DNA of 5,342 nt, taken from the NCBI GenBank assembly GCA_030916795.1, contig JAUPVZ010000055.1, positions 1 to 5,342 on the forward strand. Reading direction: 5' to 3'. Position 1 is the first letter of the stretch. Each line of letters starts with the position of its first letter. A model generated the notes under the pieces. It made no database searches. It had not been told where the DNA came from and saw only the letters and a list, made by a program, of their open reading frames with translations. Below are positions 1 to 5,342 of this stretch, one piece after another. The position numbers and the translations under genes are program-made. This DNA is from Patescibacteria group bacterium (lineage in GTDB: Bacteria > Patescibacteriota > Minisyncoccia > Phycocordibacterales > XYD1-FULL-46-19).

Positions 1-1473
1 GGGCTGAAGTTGGAATTAAAAAATAATTTTTCCAACAAAGCGGAAGACAAGACTCGCAATGACGAGCTGGCGGTGTTGGAAAAAGCAACAACCTATTACC
101 AAAAGCAGTTACAAGCCGAACCAGGCGTAAAGCAGTATTTAGAAAAACGTGGTTTAACCGCCGGGTCTATCGACATATTTAGGATTGGTTATGTCCCAGC
201 CGGTTGGCAAAACCTAACGCAATATCTAACAGAAGCCGATTATAAGGCGGCGACTTTGGTGGGAGCGGGTCTTGCGGTCCAAAAAGTCGATGGTCAAAAT
301 GCTGGCCGCCTGTATGACCGGTTTAGAGGGCGGATAATGTTTCCGCTGGTGGATACCGATGGCAAGGTGGTGGGCTTTTCGGGGCGTCTGTATGACCCAG
401 AGGGGACAAGACAAGAAGAGGCAAAATATCTAAATTCACCGCAAACTAATGTCTATGATAAGTCTAAATTTTTGTATGGTTTAGACAAAGCCAGAACTGC
501 TATTAGACGATCTGACAAGGCGATTTTGGTAGAGGGACAGATGGACCTGGTGATGATGCACCAGTGTGGGCTAGACAATACGGTAGCTGTCTCGGGTACC
601 GCCCTAACCAAATATCACCTAGAGCGACTAAAGCGATTGTCGGGTAACCTGGTCATGGCTTTTGATGCCGACACGGCGGGGATTAATGCCTCGCGGCGGG
701 CAGTGGAAATGGCTCTGGAGCTGGGCCTAGAGGCGAGGATTGCCGCCTTGCCCGAGGGAAAAGACCCGGCGGATATTGGGCAAGCGGGGCCGGAGCTGTT
801 GGCCGATATTGTTCAGAATAGTCGTCATGTTATAGATTTTTATTTAACCGCCGAGATTAAAAAGTACCCCGATAGGAGAGAAAGGGCCCATAGTATCCGC
901 CAGAATATTTATACTTTGGTCAATCGATTGGCGCACAAGATAGATCAAGCTCACTTTGTCAAAAAAATTGCCGATGTCACCGACTTACCCGAAGATATTA
1001 TCTGGCAAGATTTAAAAAATACGCCCACCGCTTCTGTCCCGCCGAATACCGCGGATAAGGCAGACAGTTATGCTCCGAAAAGTGAGATGGGCTCTAGGGA
1101 ACACAGGATTTTGCGGCAGATTATTGGTCTGTGGTGGCAGAGAGGAGGTGATGATCTAGCTAAATATCTATATTACCAAGAGATTGAAGATCTGGCGGGC
1201 ACGGTGTATCTGCGAGCTCATCTAGAAAAATTAGAAGCCCAAAAGGATGAATTGCTGATGGAAGCAGATATATCATTTCCCCCCGATAAGCCCAATTTTG
1301 AAGCAATAGTGAAAGATTTATACCTGCAATTCCGTAATGAATATCTTAGAGTAGAATTGGGCAGGTTGCAGAAAAAGCTAAAAGAAGCCGAGGCGATGAA
1401 CGATGAAGCCCTCGTGGACAAATACCTCGAAAAATGCCAAGATATTTCCAATTTAATTAATCATCAACCCTAA
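1..1473 (+). CDS. dnaG: DNA primase DnaG, partial (5' end outside window)
   Basis: Synthesises the RNA primers for DNA replication and works with the replicative helicase DnaB. The frame is open to the window edge, so the TTG at position 10 is not a credible start; the N-terminal CHC2 zinc-binding domain (about 100 residues in the family) must lie upstream. Counting from the TTG, residues 22-130 match the catalytic-core N-terminal subdomain (QYLEKRGL at 42-49, [11 protein letters not shown] at 102-112), followed by KYLNSP at 139-144. The Toprim metal-binding motifs are intact: EGQMD (175-179, usually EGYMD), FDADTAG (218-224) and KDPAD (251-255). Residues 270-335 fit the DnaB-binding segment. 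After a polar linker (about 337-360) comes a helical, charged C-terminal region, as expected for the divergent helicase-interaction domain. It ends in TAA, 4 nt before rpoD, so the two are very probably co-transcribed. Identification is secure. Confidence 0.96.
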   Translation, partial: GLKLELKNNFSNKAEDKTRNDELAVLEKATTYYQKQLQAEPGVKQYLEKRGLTAGSIDIFRIGYVPAGWQNLTQYLTEADYKAATLVGAGLAVQKVDGQNAGRLYDRFRGRIMFPLVDTDGKVVGFSGRLYDPEGTRQEEAKYLNSPQTNVYDKSKFLYGLDKARTAIRRSDKAILVEGQMDLVMMHQCGLDNTVAVSGTALTKYHLERLKRLSGNLVMAFDADTAGINASRRAVEMALELGLEARIAALPEGKDPADIGQAGPELLADIVQNSRHVIDFYLTAEIKKYPDRRERAHSIRQNIYTLVNRLAHKIDQAHFVKKIADVTDLPEDIIWQDLKNTPTASVPPNTADKADSYAPKSEMGSREHRILRQIIGLWWQRGGDDLAKYLYYQEIEDLAGTVYLRAHLEKLEAQKDELLMEADISFPPDKPNFEAIVKDLYLQFRNEYLRVELGRLQKKLKEAEAMNDEALVDKYLEKCQDISNLINHQP

Positions 1474-1477
1474 AAGC

Positions 1478-2767
1478 ATGGCCATCAAAAAAGCGAAAAA
1501 GAAAGTAATGGTAAAGAAAAAAGCCAAAAAGATAATCAAAAAGATTGTCAAAAAAGTAGTTAAAAAACCTCTAGCTAAGCCGGCTAAAAAAGTAGCTAAA
1601 AAGGTTGTGGCTAAGTCAAAAACTCAGGCCAAAAAAACCACCAAAAAGAAAGCGGTGGTCGGGGGTAAAAAGGCCCAAATTAGAACTATTACCGGCGATA
1701 AGTCTGGTAAAGATGTTATTGCGGGGCGGGTTGGTGACCTAGTCCGCAAGGGCCGAAGCCGGGGGTTTGTCACCTATAATGAGCTTTTGAAAGAGTTTCC
1801 AAATATTGAAAATGATATTTTCTTTTTGGAGGATTTGTATGCCCAATTTGACGAGGCCGGTATTGATGTTTTGGAAGAGGGTGGGTTGCTGGATGATCTG
1901 GAACCAAGCTCAAAACCGCGGGCTCATGTCTCAGAAGCAGCGCTTGATTCGGTCCAGATGTATCTAAAGGAAATAGGCCGGCATAAACTGTTGTCTGGGG
2001 CCGAAGAGAGGGAGCTCGCCAAGCGGATTTTAGAAGGCGACGATGAGGCCAAAAAGACTTTGGCCAATGCTAACTTGCGTTTGGTGGTTTCGATTGCTAA
2101 AAAATATATTGGCCGCAGCTCTGATCTAACCCTGCTTGATTTGATTCAAGAAGGGAACCTAGGTCTATTTAAGGCGGTGGAAAAATTTGATTTTCGTAAG
2201 GGATTTAAGTTTTCGACTTATGCCACCTGGTGGATCCGCCAAGCGGTGACCCGGGCCCTGGCGGACCAGTCTCGAACTATTCGTATCCCAGTCCACATGG
2301 TGGAGACGATTGCAAAATATAAACAAGTAGTGCGACGACTGTCTCAAGATTTAGGCCGCGAACCATTGCCCCAAGAGATTGCTACTGAGATGGGGGTGGA
2401 AGTGGACAAGATTCACACCATTGAGAAAATTGACCAGAGTACAGCTTCGCTCGACAAACCTACCGACGATGATGACGAAAAATCATCGCTAGGCGAATTT
2501 GTGGCCGACGATAAGATTGCGCCGCCAGACCAGGAGGTCTCGCGCCGAATATTGCGTGACCAAATTCAAGAAATACTTAGTGATTTGACTCCCAAAGAAA
2601 GAAAAATTTTGGAAATGCGCCACGGTCTAGAAGACGGTGTGATGCGTACCCTAGAGGAAGTTGGTAAAGAATTTGGGGTGACCCGTGAACGTATTCGTCA
2701 GATTGAGGCCAAGGCCCACGAGAAAATACGTTTGCATGATAAAGCTAAAAGATTGTTAGGATATTAA
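1478..2767 (+). CDS. rpoD: RNA polymerase primary sigma factor (sigma-70) with lysine-rich N-terminal tail
   Basis: Directs RNA polymerase to housekeeping promoters. Residues 1-65 form a tail with 30 lysines, otherwise mostly Ala, Val, Ile and Pro, resembling histone H1 tails. Residues about 76-140 resemble region 1.1 (TYNELLKEF at 99-107) and end in an acidic stretch. Region 1.2 starts near 154 (MYLKEIGR at 161-168). Regions 2.1-2.4 span about 196-275 with [22 protein letters not shown] and the -10 melting/recognition segment [16 protein letters not shown] (245-260). Region 3 covers about 276-350, with an acidic TDDDDE. Region 4 spans 357-429, with the -35 helix [13 protein letters not shown] at 401-413. 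The long non-conserved insert of proteobacterial RpoD is absent. ATG 1478 is the first start after dnaG; an ATG at 1508 (residue 11) is an alternative that keeps most of the tail. Neither has a good ribosome binding site. Confidence 0.96.
   Translation: MAIKKAKKKVMVKKKAKKIIKKIVKKVVKKPLAKPAKKVAKKVVAKSKTQAKKTTKKKAVVGGKKAQIRTITGDKSGKDVIAGRVGDLVRKGRSRGFVTYNELLKEFPNIENDIFFLEDLYAQFDEAGIDVLEEGGLLDDLEPSSKPRAHVSEAALDSVQMYLKEIGRHKLLSGAEERELAKRILEGDDEAKKTLANANLRLVVSIAKKYIGRSSDLTLLDLIQEGNLGLFKAVEKFDFRKGFKFSTYATWWIRQAVTRALADQSRTIRIPVHMVETIAKYKQVVRRLSQDLGREPLPQEIATEMGVEVDKIHTIEKIDQSTASLDKPTDDDDEKSSLGEFVADDKIAPPDQEVSRRILRDQIQEILSDLTPKERKILEMRHGLEDGVMRTLEEVGKEFGVTRERIRQIEAKAHEKIRLHDKAKRLLGY
1526..1567 (+). 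repeat. Imperfect 12-bp tandem repeat inside rpoD lysine tail
   Basis: Three consecutive 12-bp units (1526-1537, 1538-1549, 1550-1561) plus a half unit (1562-1567). Each begins with AAAAAG or AAAAAA and encodes Lys-Lys followed by two Ile/Val residues, giving a KKhh periodicity over residues 17-30. The units differ mostly in the second half. The tract is seen directly; that it varies in length between strains is only a possibility. Confidence 0.7.
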
Positions 2768-2776
2768 GGTCCAACT

Positions 2777-2816
2777 CAAAACCCCCTCGGGCGCCTAGGC
2801 GCCCGAGGGGGTTTTG
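2777..2816. terminator. Bidirectional rho-independent terminator, perfect 40-bp palindrome
   Basis: A perfect inverted repeat centred between 2796 and 2797. It folds as an 18-bp stem around a CUAG loop (2795-2798), with a run of five C-G pairs and flanking A4/T4 that also pair. It begins 9 nt after the rpoD stop codon and, on the + strand, is followed by a second T4 (2818-2821). On the other strand it lies 14 nt past the stop codon of the convergent thiol oxidoreductase gene. Its symmetry allows termination in both directions, although the T-rich tail is better for rpoD. Confidence 0.93.
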
Positions 2817-2830
2817 GTTTTACGATCTAA

Positions 2831-3568
2831 TTATTTACCTTGAGCTTTTTTGATATTCTCGCTGTAGGCAGCAATAACTTTTTCGGCCAGGTCTCGAGCC
2901 GCTTTGTCCTCGATAGAGGCTGGTTCAATTTGGAATATTGGATAGGCAGGACCATTTTTAACGGCGATCAAAACAAATGGTGTGCCGTCCACCCCAATAG
3001 CGATACCGCTGTCATAGTCGGCATTAACTCGCGATTTGGTGGCCTCGTCTTTTAGACAGGTGCTAAATTTGCCAACATCGAGGCCGATTTTTTGGGCAAT
3101 TTTAGGTAGTTCGGCTGGGTCTAGACCATCGTTTGATGGAGTGACAGCAAAGACCTCGTCAATAAACTTCCAAAATGCACTGTGCCCGCCCAGCATAGTG
3201 GCACATTCTGAGGCGACGGCCTCTGAATAAGCTTTCTGGTGCAGGGAATCTATTGGGAAATGGCGATATGACCAAGCAATAGTGGTGCCATCGGTAGCAA
3301 TTATCTCATTCATTGTTTGGTGAAATATTTTGCAGTATGGGCACTCTAGGTCGGAATATTCTACCACTGCTAGTTTGGCAATGGCATTTCCGCGTACATG
3401 ATCGGTTTCGTCAATCGGAATAAACTTTTTGGCAATAAAACCGTCTGTGCCTTCGCTGATTGAAGGGTTGTCATTGTAGTTGCCATATATTACCGCTCCG
3501 GCAATAATAAGGCCGGCTAGGATTACAGCAACCGGGGTGGCTAGATTGGGTATCTTTTTCTCATCCAT
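2831..3568 (-). CDS. Membrane-anchored DsbA-like thiol:disulfide oxidoreductase (thioredoxin_4 type)
   Basis: Predicted to form or rearrange disulfides in exported proteins. Of 245 residues, a short N-terminus with Lys4-Lys5 precedes one hydrophobic segment (about 11-29). This is an uncleaved anchor or signal, placing the rest outside the cytoplasm. The thioredoxin-fold domain starts around residue 62, with VVEYSDLECPYCK carrying the CPYC redox motif at 76-79. The helical insert contains SECA (Cys122) and FSTCL (Cys171), a second cysteine pair commonly seen in this family. The cis-proline loop is GTPF (195-198). The C-terminus is a charged helix. ATG at 3568 follows an AT-rich leader with no Shine-Dalgarno, and the gene has its own promoter-like element at 3603-3611. 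No DsbB or VKOR partner is visible. The fold is certain. The direction of the reaction (oxidase or isomerase) is inferred from CPYC and the BdbD-like layout. Confidence 0.9.
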   Translation of the reverse strand: MDEKKIPNLATPVAVILAGLIIAGAVIYGNYNDNPSISEGTDGFIAKKFIPIDETDHVRGNAIAKLAVVEYSDLECPYCKIFHQTMNEIIATDGTTIAWSYRHFPIDSLHQKAYSEAVASECATMLGGHSAFWKFIDEVFAVTPSNDGLDPAELPKIAQKIGLDVGKFSTCLKDEATKSRVNADYDSGIAIGVDGTPFVLIAVKNGPAYPIFQIEPASIEDKAARDLAEKVIAAYSENIKKAQGK

Positions 3569-3602
3569 AATAAAATAAAAATTAACTCTTAAAGGTAGGG
3601 GT

Positions 3603-3611
3603 ATTGTAGCA
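3603..3611 (-). promoter_or_regulatory. Extended -10 promoter for the DsbA-like gene
   Basis: On the - strand this reads TGC followed by TACAAT, an extended -10 element with one mismatch to TATAAT. No convincing -35 hexamer is found about 17 nt upstream, as is common for extended -10 promoters. Initiation would be expected near 3596, giving a leader of roughly 28 nt before the ATG at 3568. It lies between the terminator of the upstream unit and the gene, the right place for an independent promoter. Motif match only. Confidence 0.5.
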
Positions 3612-3636
3612 TATCTGGCAGAAGGGGAGCTAGGGA

Positions 3637-3676
3637 AAAAATCCCCCGTCTGCCCTAGGGCGGACGGGGGATTTTT
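3637..3676 (-). terminator. Rho-independent terminator of the - strand operon, near-perfect palindrome
   Basis: The inverted repeat is centred between 3656 and 3657, with a CUAG loop, a GC-rich core and flanking A/T runs that pair with each other. In the - strand transcript the stem has 18 positions with one A-C mismatch (3651/3662) and leads into a run of six U. In the + strand direction that position is a U-G wobble. The pairing can be extended by CTAG-containing ends (3629-3633 with 3677-3681) after a 3-nt bulge. It lies just past the last coding sequence of the right-hand operon and before the DsbA-like promoter, so it isolates the two units. Confidence 0.9.
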
Positions 3677-3877
3677 CTAGCTATTATTTGCCAAACAAGC
3701 TTTCAAAGTAGGGGTTTCGACCCAGGCACAGCGACCAGCTACATTGCGCGCACATTTGGCACCCTTGTAGCGAGCATATTGGGGGCGGTATTCACAGGTG
3801 CTGGCCATTTCTATATCACCACAAATTTGGGCGCTACAGCCACTAATAACACAATTTTTGGCTGTTGGTGGTTCCCT
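3677..3877 (-). pseudogene. In-frame eight-cysteine-cluster domain beyond a UGA stop (decayed tail or readthrough extension)
   Basis: Directly after the UGA that ends the Gmad2 gene (3878-3880), the same frame continues for 66 sense codons to a UAG at 3677-3679. After a short linker (REPPTAKN) it has cysteines at extension positions 9, 14, 19, 28, 42, 50 and 61, with ISGCSAQICGD, STCEYRP, KCAR, GRCAW and LKACL. From memory this matches the eight-cysteine-cluster domain found in secreted proteins of many bacteria, where the motif around position 36 is usually YACYK; here it is YARYK (codon CGC instead of a cysteine codon). There is no ATG, GTG or TTG in frame before Met24, which would lose the first three cysteines, so it is not a separate gene. 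It contains no frameshift and ends at the terminator stem. Read through, the product would be 244 residues. Either a recent nonsense mutation or programmed readthrough would explain it; an assembly error is also possible. Confidence 0.78.
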
Positions 3878-4411
3878 TCAGATTGTAAATTGGACCGGGA
3901 TGGCTAGTTCATTGTCATTTTCCGGTAAGCCAGAGGGATTGTCTTTTTTTAGAATCAGTTTACCGGAGCCGGTTTCTGGTTGTTCAAAAGTAAGTTCAGC
4001 TTCAAATGGTACAAAATTCTCGGTCATCCAGTCTGTCTGGGCGGTGGCTATCCCTTGGGCCAGTATTTTACCATTGTCATCTTGCAGTACAACTGGGAAA
4101 CTGGCTTCAAAGAACCATGTTCCGCGAGCTTCACCGGTTATTTTTAGAGGGCTTTTTACAGCGCTCATTGGCTGAGGGTTACTAACTCTAATAAAATTGC
4201 TTATATCCGGAGTATCTTCTACTGGGCGGGTAAAGGTTTGGCCATCGGCAGTACGACATTGTTCGGGGTAAGATTCGAGAATAGGGTTACCTGCCGCAAC
4301 ACATTCGTCAAAGGAAGTTATCAAGACGGTTTTTTCGTTTTTGTATACCCACCAACCAGTGATGGTGATAGCCAATACGACAATAAGGACCAGTATATTC
4401 TTTGTTTGCAT
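3878..4411 (-). CDS. Membrane-anchored Gmad2 (immunoglobulin-like) protein, probably a truncated form
   Basis: A 177-residue extracytoplasmic protein of unknown specific role. Residues 5-23 form a hydrophobic anchor or signal (no lipobox). Residues about 33-62 form a small two-cysteine module (SFDECVAAGNPILESYPEQC, Cys37 and Cys52) with a TADGQTF ending, a motif I recall from many exported proteins of uncultivated bacteria. Residues 73-177 are a Gmad2 domain: IRVSNPQP, SPLKITGEARGTWFFEASFP (88-107), WMTENFVPFEAEL and KKDNPSGLPENDNELAIPV. Gmad2 was named from spore-germination proteins, but it is common in non-sporulating CPR bacteria, probably in cell-surface binding. ATG 4411 starts 3 nt after the stop of the upstream tRNA-binding gene, implying co-transcription and possibly translational coupling. 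It ends in UGA, unlike the TAA of the other genes, with a cysteine-rich domain continuing in frame. Confidence 0.85.
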   Translation of the reverse strand: MQTKNILVLIVVLAITITGWWVYKNEKTVLITSFDECVAAGNPILESYPEQCRTADGQTFTRPVEDTPDISNFIRVSNPQPMSAVKSPLKITGEARGTWFFEASFPVVLQDDNGKILAQGIATAQTDWMTENFVPFEAELTFEQPETGSGKLILKKDNPSGLPENDNELAIPVQFTI

Positions 4412-4414
4412 GAC

Positions 4415-4750
4415 TTATTTAATTATAGAACCGGATAAAGTTTCTTCTAATGGGGTCAGGGCTACCGGGCCGCTTTCACTATCGGCAGCGAGGACCATGC
4501 CTTCGCTGGTGAGGCCCATAAGCTGGCGGGGCTCTAGGTTGGCTACAATAATTATTGATTTATCGATCAAGTTTTCTGGGGCATATTTTTTGCCTAGACC
4601 TGCTATTATCTGACGTTTGAGCTCGCCTAACCTTACTTCTAGTTTCAATAGTTTGTCCGAGCCTTCGACTCTTTCTGCCGAAATTATCTGGGCAACACGC
4701 AAATCAACCTTACTAAATTCATCATAATTTATCGTTGGTTTTATTTCCAT
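4415..4750 (-). CDS. tRNA-binding domain protein (MetRS beta-subunit / CsaA-like)
   Basis: A 111-residue stand-alone OB-fold tRNA-binding protein. The whole length matches the C-terminal domain of methionyl-tRNA synthetase: YDEFSKVDLRVAQI (9-22), AERVEGSDKLLKLEV (25-39), RQIIAGLGKKYAPENL (46-61), IIVANLEPRQLMGLTSEGM (67-85) and a short closing strand near GPVALTP. In the family this domain dimerises and improves tRNA capture by MetRS. As a free protein it could act as a MetRS beta subunit or as a CsaA-like factor, and the sequence does not decide between them. No catalytic MetRS is in the window. It starts 35 nt after the upstream gene and stops 3 nt before the Gmad2 gene, so it is the middle gene of the operon. 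Its neighbour also concerns tRNA (t6A modification). No Shine-Dalgarno precedes the ATG. Confidence 0.9.
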   Translation of the reverse strand: MEIKPTINYDEFSKVDLRVAQIISAERVEGSDKLLKLEVRLGELKRQIIAGLGKKYAPENLIDKSIIIVANLEPRQLMGLTSEGMVLAADSESGPVALTPLEETLSGSIIK

Positions 4751-4785
4751 ATTTAAAAAATTAGTTATTTAATTAGTCTAGACCA

Positions 4786-5342
4786 TTACCATAAATTGTC
4801 TAATTTTACTGTTCCCGCCCTCAATATTTTGGGACTAGGGCTGGTAAAATCTACTAGGGTCGAGGCCTGTCCGACCAATGGCTCGGTCTCGGCTGGTATA
4901 TATAATGAGACCTTCTGGCCAAAATAATCTTGGGCTTTAGCGATGGTTGTTGCAGTCGGCTGGCCAGAGGTGTTGGCACTAGGGGCAACCAGGGGGCCAG
5001 TTTTTTTAATCAATTCTAATAATTTTGGACTATTGGGCAAGCGGAAGGCGAGACTGTCGGTGGCACCTAAATAACTACTGTCAAAGTGGTTGGTTTTTAA
5101 GACAATACTCACCGGCGCGGGCCAAATTTTCTCTAAAGTCGATTTTATGTTTTGATCAAGGTAAACTCCAAACAAACTTAATTCATCAATACTAGAAATT
5201 AAAATAATATAGGGGTAACCGTCTGGTCTTTGTTTAGCGGTGTCTAGTTTCTGGACGGCGCTAATATTGGTCGCTACGGCTACAATACCGTATATGGTGT
5301 CGGTAGGTAAAACCACCAAATCACCATTTTTGAGCACTGTAA
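4786..5342 (-). CDS. Threonylcarbamoyl-AMP synthase, YrdC/Sua5 family, partial (5' end outside window)
   Basis: Makes threonylcarbamoyl-AMP from threonine, bicarbonate and ATP, the first step of t6A37 modification of ANN-decoding tRNAs; TsaBDE then transfer the group. The frame stays open to the window edge. The GTG at 5337 would begin only a few residues before the first conserved strand, whereas family members usually have 10-20 residues there, so the true start is probably upstream. Counting from the GTG, conserved elements are LPTDTIYGI (10-18), AKQRP (34-38), IWPAPVSIVL (71-80), LAFRLPN (96-102), LVAPSANTSGQP (116-127), STLVDF (159-164) and ILRAGTV (171-177). The KxR and SxN motifs that bind nucleotide are present. 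It ends right after this core, so it is the short YrdC/TsaC type without the Sua5 C-terminal domain. The stop is TAA, followed by a 35-nt AT-rich gap before the tRNA-binding gene. Confidence 0.93.
   Translation of the reverse strand, partial: TVLKNGDLVVLPTDTIYGIVAVATNISAVQKLDTAKQRPDGYPYIILISSIDELSLFGVYLDQNIKSTLEKIWPAPVSIVLKTNHFDSSYLGATDSLAFRLPNSPKLLELIKKTGPLVAPSANTSGQPTATTIAKAQDYFGQKVSLYIPAETEPLVGQASTLVDFTSPSPKILRAGTVKLDNLW

Noticed and set aside
10..12. TTG at position 10 as the dnaG start
   Set aside because: The frame is open to the window edge, and a primase starting here would lack its zinc-binding domain. The gene simply continues outside the window.
3677..3877. The cysteine-rich stretch as an independent small gene
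   Set aside because: No ATG, GTG or TTG in frame occurs between the UGA and the first three cysteines. The first in-frame ATG (Met24 of the extension) would remove part of the domain.
3878..3880. UGA as a glycine codon (genetic code 25, as in Absconditabacteria and Gracilibacteria)
   Set aside because: The other genes total well over 1,400 codons with many glycines, all encoded by GGN, and none has an internal UGA. A code-25 genome should show several. One UGA in a single gene does not support reassignment.
3836..3880. UGA as selenocysteine with a downstream SECIS hairpin
   Set aside because: The UGA lies in a linker after an Ig-like domain, not in a redox motif. The hairpin is weak, starts 12 nt away and has a large loop unlike bacterial SECIS elements. 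No selenocysteine machinery is visible.
3798..4175. 125-codon open frame on the + strand
   Set aside because: It lies antisense over the Gmad2 gene and cysteine-rich tail, resembles no family I know, and is explained by the codon bias of the opposite strand.
4751..4785. Possible internal promoter or operator (ACTAAT repeated with 12-bp spacing) between the YrdC and tRNA-binding genes
   Set aside because: The gap is only 35 nt and AT-rich. Neither a -10/-35 pair nor a clear inverted repeat is present, and the short direct repeat is likely by chance.
5335..5337. GTG at 5337 as the start of the YrdC/Sua5 gene
   Set aside because: The frame remains open to the window end, and family members have more residues before the first conserved strand, so this is more likely an internal valine codon.

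Overview
The window looks like a piece of a small-genome bacterial chromosome, most likely from the Candidate Phyla Radiation (Patescibacteria). This is inferred from gene style, not from a marker search. The clues are a primary sigma factor with a very lysine-rich N-terminal tail, a stand-alone MetRS-beta-like tRNA-binding protein, a membrane-anchored Gmad2 protein, a remnant eight-cysteine-cluster domain, and the lack of clear Shine-Dalgarno motifs. No intact gene has an internal UGA, so the standard bacterial code (table 11) appears to apply.

Left part, + strand (1-2816): the 3' portion of dnaG (primase; its zinc-finger end lies outside the window) is followed after 4 nt by rpoD (primary sigma factor). 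This is the classical replication-transcription pairing. The unit ends at a perfect 40-bp palindromic terminator (2777-2816), which probably also serves the convergent gene on the other strand.

Middle, - strand (2831-3611): a membrane-anchored DsbA-like thiol oxidoreductase (CPYC active site). It has its own extended -10 promoter just downstream of the terminator of the next unit.

Right part, - strand (5342 down to 3629): an apparent three-gene operon. It runs from a YrdC/Sua5-type threonylcarbamoyl-AMP synthase (5' end outside the window), through a MetRS-beta/CsaA-like tRNA-binding protein, to a membrane-anchored Gmad2 protein. It ends at a second long palindromic terminator (3637-3676).

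The most notable feature is at the end of this operon. The Gmad2 frame stops at a UGA (3878-3880), but the same frame stays open for 66 more codons and encodes a recognisable eight-cysteine-cluster domain. It ends in a UAG that lies in the base of the terminator stem. No usable start codon could launch this domain alone. One of its eight expected cysteines is an arginine. It is either a recently truncated two-domain secreted protein or a gene whose second domain is made only by UGA readthrough. The adjacent DsbA-like gene is a plausible catalyst for disulfides in such a protein.
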